Origin: Chloroflexota bacterium | Lineage (GTDB): Bacteria; Chloroflexota; Dehalococcoidia; Lucifugimonadales; Lucifugimonadaceae | NCBI GenBank assembly: GCA_016210435.1 | Contig: JACQUF010000045.1 | Location: 1-11,607, forward strand | Reading direction: 5' to 3' | Length of the DNA: 11,607 bases | Shown here: positions 6,178 to 11,607 of the stretch, one piece after another | Position numbering within the stretch: position 1 is the stretch's first letter | Layout: the number at the start of each line of letters is the position of its first letter | Notes under the pieces: generated by a model | The model's database searches: none | The model's input: the letters and a program-made list of their open reading frames with translations, nothing else | Told to the model about the DNA's origin: nothing | Made by a program: the position numbers and the translations under genes

Positions 6178-7989
6178 CTAACGCCGCGGCACCTCCCGCC
6201 TCGCGCGCTCTGATTTCCGCCCAGCCTCGACGTCCGATGGGTGGCGCGCCGCGGAATTGCGACCACCCACAGGACGATCCGGTCGAACTCCTCCATCTGC
6301 AAGGATGGATCGGGGTATTCGAAGCGCCAGTACGTCCTTGGGCTCGAGTTTGAAAAGGCCTGCGCCGTAGGCCCGAGCCCGCTCGAGAAGGGCGATCTGC
6401 CCCTCGGGACGGTTTAGCCATTCCACAATCCGCTGGGCGTCGGCTTTGTCCTCGAGGTATACGCCGTAGAGCGCGTTGGACGGAATCACTTCAGCCTCGT
6501 TTACGACAGCACGCATGCGCCTCTTGCCCATCGGCGACAGGATGACATCCGGCGGGACGACCGCCTCAACCAGATACCAGGGGTTGCGGCGGCTGGCTAG
6601 ATACCGTTGTGGCACCCCGCTGTTTGTGGCCCTCTGAAGCCACTCCTGAAGAGCCGGGTCCTTGATCAGCCCGGAGTCGTCGATACGTAGGAGCCAGCAC
6701 TTTTCCCCGAGTGCCGCAAGGCCTTCATGTGCTTCCGACGACAGCCGATCTCCATCGAGGTGCCGGAGCCGTCGTATCGCCCTGACCGTTGCCGCCTCTG
6801 GCAAGGCCGCCTTCTCAGTCGCCGTCAGCAGGAAGTAGTCATTCGCGCCCGTCGCGACACCGCGCCTTACGCGCGCGATGTCTCCCAACAATACGTGGTC
6901 GCTGTAACCGGATTGTTGACGGGGCCAGAGCCATCCGCCCAAGTCCTCGATCGCTCCATCGCGTCGATCACGTAACACTGGGTGCCCGACGGTTACTCCT
7001 GAGGGATCGAGACTAGCGGTGGCGGTTGTCAGGCTCTGCGGCGCACCTGTGCATGCTGGACCCACGACGAGGACCATGGCAGTAACCCGAGTGCCCGGAA
7101 ATACGTCAACTTCGCTGCCGAACCCTACAAGCGCAACAGGTCTATCTGTCAGGTCTCTAAGTGCTTCCCGAAGGGGCCTTCCATACCGGGCTGCGGTCCA
7201 GCTGCCTGGCAGTAGAAAGCACAGCGCGTCGCTTGGCGCAAGTGCGCGTAGGGTCACCGCGAGAAAGTAGGCCGACAAACCGGCGAGACCGCTACTCACA
7301 AGGTGCCCAGCGGCGACTGACGCGGCATCCTTCACCGCGGGTGCTAGTTCTTGGTGGCGCGTGTACGGAGGATTGCCGATCCACAGGCGTGGCTGGCGGG
7401 CGGGCACGTTCGCCCCGGCTGCCCAGACCAAAAAGTCATCGAGGACGAGCGTCACGTCGGCGCCAGGACGGGCACCGAGCAACCCGAGCGTCACGACATT
7501 GATATCCACCGCCACTACCTCGGCGTGTGGCCAACGTCGCTTCGCAGCCAAGCTGAATGCCCCAACACCGGCCCCCGGGTCGATCACAATGGCGGGCTGG
7601 CCAAGAGCGTGCTCCGCCCGCTCGAGCATGAATTCGACCACCAGTGGCGGAGTGAAAAAAGTCCCCAGTCGCCGGCGATTTCGCCCGGAGACTATCCCCT
7701 CGTAAAGCGCGGCGAGAACATCCTCATCGGCCTCTAGTTTGCGCTTGGCCCCGTCAATCAGGTCCTGAGGGGGCTTCGGGGCGGCGGACGCCCAACGCCT
7801 CAAGTCGATGGGCCAACGGGACACTCGTTCACCGACGAGTGCCGCGGCGATACCACCGACCGCCGCCAGGGCCGAGCGTTCCTCCGGGCTGGCTCCCGGC
7901 ACGGCTGTCTCGGCAAGCGGAGGGGACGCTTGGCCATGTGCCCACGCTACGAGATTGCGAACGAGATCCACGGCGACATTATGGGCCAC
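6178..7989 (-). CDS. N6-adenine DNA methyltransferase (TaqI/Eco57I-like, gamma-class layout)
   Basis: A 603-residue protein and first gene of the operon. It starts at GTG 7989, with a GGGAG about ten bases upstream. Residues 109-115 GTFFTPP (motif X), DPGAGVGAFS from 137 (motif I, SAM binding), VVAVDIN near 158-164 (motif II) and NPPY at 206-209 (motif IV, catalytic for the exocyclic amine) occur in the X-I-IV order of M.TaqI-like enzymes. A target-recognition region follows: GDIARVRRGVATGANDYF (369-386), then about 460-560 ending GAGLFKLEPKDVLAL. It probably methylates adenine to protect host DNA. No nuclease motif is seen, so cleavage would come from a partner. The last ~44 residues are arginine-rich and unlike the family; a one-base deletion in the C-run at 6312-6315 would give a more natural continuation. 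The gene is followed after 28 bases by the ParB-like gene. Confidence 0.92.
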   Translation of the reverse strand: MAHNVAVDLVRNLVAWAHGQASPPLAETAVPGASPEERSALAAVGGIAAALVGERVSRWPIDLRRWASAAPKPPQDLIDGAKRKLEADEDVLAALYEGIVSGRNRRRLGTFFTPPLVVEFMLERAEHALGQPAIVIDPGAGVGAFSLAAKRRWPHAEVVAVDINVVTLGLLGARPGADVTLVLDDFLVWAAGANVPARQPRLWIGNPPYTRHQELAPAVKDAASVAAGHLVSSGLAGLSAYFLAVTLRALAPSDALCFLLPGSWTAARYGRPLREALRDLTDRPVALVGFGSEVDVFPGTRVTAMVLVVGPACTGAPQSLTTATASLDPSGVTVGHPVLRDRRDGAIEDLGGWLWPRQQSGYSDHVLLGDIARVRRGVATGANDYFLLTATEKAALPEAATVRAIRRLRHLDGDRLSSEAHEGLAALGEKCWLLRIDDSGLIKDPALQEWLQRATNSGVPQRYLASRRNPWYLVEAVVPPDVILSPMGKRRMRAVVNEAEVIPSNALYGVYLEDKADAQRIVEWLNRPEGQIALLERARAYGAGLFKLEPKDVLALRIPRSILADGGVRPDRPVGGRNSAARHPSDVEAGRKSERARREVPRR

Positions 7990-8227
7990 CGAAGCAGATC
8001 TCCCGTGACGGAGCGAACCAGTGTCGGTTTTCCTTCGATGTCACGCGCTTCCGACCTTCCGTTTTTACAGTTTGCGGTTCACCCTCGACCGACCGTCGCG
8101 GCAGGCGTGTGCCAACCGGTGTGACGAACGCAACTAGGCGGGAACTTAGCCGCGTCTATTCAGCGTCGTAGGTGTTGTCCGCGTCTCTTGCATGCCTCCC
8201 AGAGAAATGCAAAAAGGCCGGATACTC
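7990..8227. promoter_or_regulatory. Upstream region of the minus-strand operon; promoter not resolved
   Basis: These 238 bases lie between the DpnI-like stop and the methylase start and hold no supported gene. The distance suggests the four-gene operon has its own promoter here. I could not identify a convincing -35/-10 pair. A TTGCAT...ATGCAA inverted repeat lies at 8188-8212 without a properly placed T-run. Confidence 0.3.
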
Positions 8228-8677
8228 CTATTCCAGGCGGATCAAAGATCCCGGCGCTATCTGGCTCATGTCATATCGGAAACCCTGCCACCCAGCCCGT
8301 CGCGCCGAGGGCGACAGCGGCTGTCGGGCGACGAACATGGCGGGGTACTGCAGATCAGCAGGCAGATAGTAGATGGCGCGCTTCGCACCGCCCTCGCCGA
8401 GAACGATAAAGAGCGAAAAATAGATGCCGGCTTGCATGCGGGCGATTTGAACGCCCCATGCTGCCCCGGGTAGACTCCTTGGCACTCGATCGAGCATTCT
8501 TGTCCGGACCGCTTTGACCTGAGCCAAGTAGCCACAGAAGTCACAAATAACGTCCGCGCATTTGAAGTTGTCCGGGAGCCGCTTGAGAGTTCGACGGCGC
8601 TTGCAGCGTGGACACGAGCAGGACCGCGCTATCTGCTCTTCTCCCCAGCGACCGAGCTTCTGCTTCGCAGTTGCCAT
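8228..8677 (-). CDS. DpnI-like restriction endonuclease, catalytic domain only
   Basis: A 149-residue protein. ATG 8677 is preceded by the strong Shine-Dalgarno GAGGAAGGAG. It aligns by eye with the N-terminal domain of DpnI: a zinc site from C22-P-R-C25 and C45-D-F-C48, the acidic residue D42 in CADVIC, the second catalytic pair Q53-V-K55 at DpnI's D...E-x-K spacing, and the DpnI signature RQPLSPSARRAGWQGF (118-133) followed by YDMSQ, corresponding to RKPLAPTARRAGWTG in DpnI. DpnI cuts G-m6A-T-C. Two differences stand out: Q replaces the catalytic E, a swap tolerated in some PD-(D/E)xK enzymes such as Mrr, and the C-terminal winged-helix domain of DpnI (254 residues in total) is absent. It therefore probably recognises modified DNA with the catalytic domain alone (inference). 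It is divergent from the DUF262 gene. Alternative: an inactive or differently targeted Dam-replacing-family protein. Confidence 0.85.
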   Translation of the reverse strand: MATAKQKLGRWGEEQIARSCSCPRCKRRRTLKRLPDNFKCADVICDFCGYLAQVKAVRTRMLDRVPRSLPGAAWGVQIARMQAGIYFSLFIVLGEGGAKRAIYYLPADLQYPAMFVARQPLSPSARRAGWQGFRYDMSQIAPGSLIRLE

Positions 8678-8910
8678 TTGCTCCTTCCTCGATTGCTACT
8701 GATTCCGCCATAATTCTGTGTCGACGACCGATATCCGCCGAAGTTCCGAGCCGCAGGGCCGGAGGGTTTCCGGTAACTGTAGGTAGCCGCCACGGGTCGA
8801 GCGTGTGCAGAAGGCGAGTCGTTGTCGCGGCAATGGGCACGTGGCATCATGCGTGGGTTCAGTTCTCGGCTGACATCATGGAAAATCCCTGGCCAGACAG
8901 GAGCAACAAT
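8678..8910. promoter_or_regulatory. Divergent promoter region between the DpnI-like and DUF262 genes
   Basis: These 233 bases separate two divergently transcribed genes and must hold both promoters. No clear consensus pair was found on either strand. The DUF262 frame is open back to 8608 and includes an ATG at 8878, but that stretch looks non-coding and overlaps the DpnI-like gene. Confidence 0.4.
8899..8903 (+). promoter_or_regulatory. Shine-Dalgarno (AGGAG) deciding the DUF262 start
   Basis: AGGAG lies seven bases before ATG 8911 and supports that start over ATG 8878, which has no such element. The family's conserved N-terminus also begins just after 8911. Confidence 0.7.
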
Positions 8911-10020
8911 ATGAATCGATTTGTCCCTGAACAATACCGCGTTGCTGACTTCCTTTCCTGGCAACGGGATAACAAATTGCGGTTAAATCCGTCCTTTCAA
9001 CGGAGAGCCGTTTGGACAGACGACGGGAAGAGTTTCCTGATCGAGACTCTGCTACTTGGCCTCCCGATGCCCTTGGTGTACACCCGCACTCATATCGATA
9101 GGATAACTCAGGACACACTTCGAGAGATCGTTGACGGTCAGCAGCGCATAAGAACGATATTGGAATTCGCGACGGGCAAGCTGCGTCTGAACAAGCGTGG
9201 TGGCCAGTTCCGCAATATGTCATATGAAGACCTTAATGATAGTCAGCAGGAGGCCTTTCTGGGATATCCAATATCCGTCGAGCAACTTATCGGCGCCAGC
9301 GATAATGACGTAATCGATATTTTCGGACGGCTAAATACCTATACAGTGCCACTGAATCCGGCGGAACATCGACATGCGAAGTTCCAAGGCGATTTCAAAC
9401 ATGCTGTGCGCGAAATGTCACTTGGTCTCCACGAATTCTGGGAACAGTTCAAAATCTTGACGACCCGTGATCGTGTGCGTATGCTCGATGATCAGTTGAC
9501 TGCTGAGATGTTTGGTGTATTGATTGACGGTGTCGTGGATGCGGGGTCGCGATATCTCGACAATTTGTACTCCAGATTCGACGAGGATCTCGGTCTCGCA
9601 AATGATCCGAAGAATCAATATCCCGCCAGCCTGACGGACGCAACGCCCATCCCTAGCCGTTGTGTCGAAGTGATCCAATACATTGAACGCCATCTTGGCG
9701 AAGCCATAGGCGCCGGGTTTTTCGCTAGGCCGCCACAGTTTCTCATGATGTTCGCAGCAGTGTCCCACCTAATCCACGGGATTCCCGCGGGCAAACTCGA
9801 TCCGTTGCCAGCCCGAGTCTCCCCGTCTGCAGTGAACACTGACCGAGCGGTGGCGAACCTAATCCAATTGGGAGATTGGATCGATGAACACGAGCCAAAG
9901 CCGGTTGTGGCCACGTTTCAGCGCGCTGTCACCGGCGCGACCACGCGGTTAGCTAGCCGAAGTGTTCGATTCTCCTACACCTGGTCTGCACTAACCGACG
10001 CTCTGAAACGACTCTCGTGA
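8911..10020 (+). CDS. DUF262 (GmrS-like, ParB-fold) protein
   Basis: A 369-residue protein; start at ATG 8911 from the Shine-Dalgarno and from family conservation (YRVADFLSW soon after). DUF262 motifs: LRLNPSFQRRAVW at 23-35, KSFLIETLLLGLPMP at 40-54, the ParB-like core IVDGQQRIRTI at 73-83, and RLNTYTVPLN with E-x-RHAK at 140-157. This is the N-terminal domain of the GmrSD type IV restriction enzymes, where it is thought to bind and hydrolyse NTPs; the GmrD-like HNH domain (DUF1524) is absent. The C-terminal half is helical and unassigned. It forms an operon with the HEPN-like gene (GTGA overlap). The gene is richer in A+T than the flanks (9301-9360 is 25/60 G+C), suggesting transfer. Likely a sensor or regulator of its partner (inference). 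Confidence 0.9.
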   Translation: MNRFVPEQYRVADFLSWQRDNKLRLNPSFQRRAVWTDDGKSFLIETLLLGLPMPLVYTRTHIDRITQDTLREIVDGQQRIRTILEFATGKLRLNKRGGQFRNMSYEDLNDSQQEAFLGYPISVEQLIGASDNDVIDIFGRLNTYTVPLNPAEHRHAKFQGDFKHAVREMSLGLHEFWEQFKILTTRDRVRMLDDQLTAEMFGVLIDGVVDAGSRYLDNLYSRFDEDLGLANDPKNQYPASLTDATPIPSRCVEVIQYIERHLGEAIGAGFFARPPQFLMMFAAVSHLIHGIPAGKLDPLPARVSPSAVNTDRAVANLIQLGDWIDEHEPKPVVATFQRAVTGATTRLASRSVRFSYTWSALTDALKRLS

Positions 10021-10643
10021 TTCGCCTTGAAGCGACACTCAATCGCTTCCACCGGGAAGTAGGCTTGCTCAGAGTCGTGGTTGCGCGGGATATCGCTGTC
10101 GCGCGCGCGCCTATATGGTATTGGAATCAATCGGATATTCATGGCTCTATCGCGTACTCGATTATTCGGTTGCAGGACGCGTGGTCCCGTTTCTGTCGGA
10201 CGCTTATTTTGGTCAGCGCTCAGGGAAGTGTGTTAACGCGATCGGGACGCGTCCTCGGGAGATCACCGATCTTACGACCGGGGGTTGATCCAAAGACGGC
10301 GCTCATGAGTACATACAAGAAGCGAAGAACCGAGCCCGAATGGTTCGATCGAAGCCAAGCCGTCGACGCCGCGTCGCGCCTTCGGATCGCCAATTTGGCG
10401 GAGGTCGCCGCGGGTATTGGGGCCGCGGGAAGCGAACCTGATGAGCTTCGAGTGGTTCGCAACTACTTCGCCCACCGTGGGCAAGACACCTCGCTGAGAC
10501 TTGTCGATCTTCGCCGTCGCATGAGGGCGAGGCCGGACCTCGATCCACTTCACCTAGTCCTAATGAGATCTCCAGTCGGCGTGCCTCTCGTCGACGAATG
10601 GTGCGCGGATCTCACACGCCGTGCAGTGGCAGCCACGGTGTAG
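10017..10643 (+). CDS. HEPN-like candidate ribonuclease/toxin partner of the DUF262 protein
   Basis: A 208-residue protein. Its GTG start overlaps the DUF262 stop as GTGA, so the two are translationally coupled. It is mostly helical. RNYFAH at 148-153 is an R-X4-H motif with N after the R, the catalytic signature of HEPN RNases. An upstream helix, IIRLQDAWSRFCR (49-61), fits the first long HEPN helix. There is no signal peptide or membrane segment. HEPN proteins are often toxins or RNA-cleaving effectors of defence systems, and HEPN/DUF262 pairings have been noted in comparative work. Inferred role: effector released or triggered by the DUF262 protein. The family assignment rests mainly on this one motif and the context. 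Confidence 0.7.
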   Translation: MIRLEATLNRFHREVGLLRVVVARDIAVARAPIWYWNQSDIHGSIAYSIIRLQDAWSRFCRTLILVSAQGSVLTRSGRVLGRSPILRPGVDPKTALMSTYKKRRTEPEWFDRSQAVDAASRLRIANLAEVAAGIGAAGSEPDELRVVRNYFAHRGQDTSLRLVDLRRRMRARPDLDPLHLVLMRSPVGVPLVDEWCADLTRRAVAATV

Positions 10644-10731
10644 GCACCGAACTCTGCGCTGAACAGAGATTGACGTGCCGGGCCGTCACGGCGCGCTCGC
10701 TCTGCCCGCCCGTTGCATGGCGGAACGTGCC

Positions 10732-10753
10732 AAAAGGCCATCCAACGCCTTTT
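10732..10753. terminator. Possible bidirectional terminator between convergent genes
   Basis: AAAAGGC, eight-base loop CATCCAAC, then GCCTTTT: a perfect 7-bp inverted repeat with A-run and T-run arms, placed between the plus-strand HEPN gene (ends 10643) and the minus-strand oxidase subunit (ends 10861). The G:C part of the stem is only three pairs, so it would be weak. The rest of 10644-10860 holds no supported gene. Confidence 0.4.
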
Positions 10754-10860
10754 CCGACAATCTGTCAGGTCGATTCGCGGGATTTCGACCGAGAACGGCT
10801 CTTGGCAAGCTGGGATCCAACTCTCGCGCGGTAGGGGACACCAACCCCGGCTGACTTCCG

Positions 10861-11607
10861 CTACGGCAGTCGCTGCGCGATCGGAAGTTCGGTCGCCGCG
10901 AAGCCATTGGCGTCACGAATGGCGTTGGCGATTGCAGCGGCGATCGGGACGATGGCGGGTTCTCCGGCACCGGTGGAAGGCTTGGCGGGGTCGTCGACCA
11001 GCTCCACGTGAATTTCTGGCGCATCGGCGATGCGTGGAACGCGATACCGACCGAAGCCGGGATTGAGGATCCGGCCACCGTCGAACTCGACGGCCTCCCA
11101 GAGCGCAGTGCCCATCCCCATCATGATCGAGCCCTCGACCTGGTTGCGAACACCTTCGGGATCGATGATCAGTCCGCAATCGAATCCGGCCACGACCCGC
11201 TGGACTCTCACATCGCTGTCCTGGACCACCAGCTCGACACATTCGGCGACGTAGCTGCCGGCATCAAATCCGAGCGCAATCCCGAAGCCAGTATTCGGCT
11301 TCTTCTTGCGGCCCGCCCATCCGAAGGCCTTCCCTGCCGTTTCAAGCACTCGTCGGAATCGAGGATGGTCGAGGTTCGATAGCCGAAACTCGAGCGGGTC
11401 GACCTCAAGCTGCCTGGCGATCTCATCGATGTGGACCTCGCGCGCGAAGTGGTTGACCGCTCCGCCCAGCGACCGGTAGGAGCCTGACATCAGCGGCGAC
11501 TCGGAGTTCGCCAGAGCGATCCGGTCAGTCGGCGTCTTGTACGGCGTGTCGGCGCCTCGGCGGCCTCGGAAGGCGTTCTCGCCCGCGTGGTAGGCAACGT
11601 GCTCCCA
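10861..11607 (-). CDS. Xanthine dehydrogenase/aldehyde oxidase-type molybdopterin-binding subunit, C-terminal part (5' end outside window)
   Basis: The minus-strand frame is open from the right edge (first visible codon W, then EHVAYHAGENAFRGRRG) to the stop at 10861-10863, giving about 248 residues; ATG 11490 is internal. Landmarks of the large Mo-binding subunit family (including isoquinoline 1-oxidoreductase beta and aldehyde dehydrogenases): SYRSLGGAVNHFAREVHIDE, VDPLEFRLSNL, VVAGFDCGLIIDPEGVRNQVEG-like cofactor-domain text (split by family variation), GSIMMGMGTALWE, and GAGEPAIVPIAAAIANAI, whose Glu is the catalytic base expected near the Mo centre. These enzymes hydroxylate N-heterocycles or oxidise aldehydes and work with FeS and sometimes FAD subunits, not visible here. 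The substrate cannot be called. This is ordinary catabolic sequence and marks the right border of the defence block. Confidence 0.9.
   Translation of the reverse strand, partial: WEHVAYHAGENAFRGRRGADTPYKTPTDRIALANSESPLMSGSYRSLGGAVNHFAREVHIDEIARQLEVDPLEFRLSNLDHPRFRRVLETAGKAFGWAGRKKKPNTGFGIALGFDAGSYVAECVELVVQDSDVRVQRVVAGFDCGLIIDPEGVRNQVEGSIMMGMGTALWEAVEFDGGRILNPGFGRYRVPRIADAPEIHVELVDDPAKPSTGAGEPAIVPIAAAIANAIRDANGFAATELPIAQRLP

Noticed and set aside
6150..6302. N-terminal extension of the ParB-like protein to the TTG at 6302
   Set aside because: It overlaps the methylase gene by 125 bases and is arginine-rich; ATG 6149 has GGAGG at the right distance. It is kept only as part of the frame-disturbance finding.
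8188..8212. TTGCAT...ATGCAA inverted repeat as a terminator for the DpnI-like gene
   Set aside because: On the minus strand the T-run comes before the stem rather than after it, the stem is A+T-rich, and the 13-base spacer is long.
8608..8910. Longer DUF262 start giving up to 470 residues
   Set aside because: The extra stretch overlaps the divergent DpnI-like gene, reads as low-quality protein and lacks a ribosome site; AGGAG supports ATG 8911.
1953..10643. Assignment of the island to DISARM or BREX
   Set aside because: A methylase and an SNF2 helicase are shared with class 1 DISARM, but no DrmA, DrmB (DUF1998) or DrmC (phospholipase D) homologue is present, nor any BREX PglZ or BrxC-like protein.
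1350..10800. Direct repeats marking attachment sites at the island edges
   Set aside because: Only short matches such as CGCGGGATT near 1355 and 10778 were found; a similar string also occurs inside the DUF262 gene, so chance explains them.

Overview
This is a high-GC bacterial window in which a block of DNA-defence genes sits between two ordinary catabolic loci. The flanks encode the end of a fumarylacetoacetate-hydrolase-fold hydratase/decarboxylase (left) and the C-terminal part of a molybdopterin-binding xanthine-dehydrogenase-type subunit (right). With the SnoaL-like and TetR-like genes they suggest a metabolically versatile soil-type bacterium. An actinobacterium or a high-GC proteobacterium/myxobacterium would fit; the window alone does not settle the phylum. 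No rRNA, tRNA, CRISPR array, transposase or integrase was seen.

Layout. 1-248: hydratase/decarboxylase C-terminus (+). 275-739: SnoaL/NTF2-like gene (+) broken by an in-frame TAG at 410-412. 740-1448: decayed DNA holding a frameshifted TetR-type regulator remnant (+). 1459-1770: small unrecognised conserved-looking ORF (-). 7989 down to 1953: a tight minus-strand operon, transcribed right to left, encoding a 603-aa N6-adenine DNA methyltransferase, a 473-aa ParB-like protein, a 631-aa SNF2-type helicase and a 297-aa DUF3883/Mrr-like nuclease-fold protein. 8677-8228: a short DpnI-like endonuclease (-). 8911-10643: a plus-strand pair, DUF262 (ParB/GmrS-like) and a HEPN-like protein, coupled by a GTGA overlap. 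10861-11607: molybdopterin-binding oxidase subunit (-), running off the right edge.

How the genes may work together (inference). The four-gene operon has the parts of a restriction-modification-like system: a modifier (methyltransferase), a translocase (SNF2 helicase), a candidate nuclease (DUF3883 with an E-x-K motif) and a ParB-fold protein that could be the sensor or loader. I do not recognise this exact gene set as a named system, and it is the best candidate here for an undescribed one. The DpnI-like nuclease would add restriction of methylated DNA, so its specificity must be compatible with the neighbouring N6-methyltransferase. The DUF262/HEPN pair looks like an independent two-gene module combining a ParB-fold NTP-dependent component with a candidate RNase. 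The DUF262 gene is clearly lower in G+C than the flanks (25/60 at 9301-9360 against 38/60 at 11101-11160), which fits horizontal acquisition. The broken genes on the left edge suggest a decaying insertion border.
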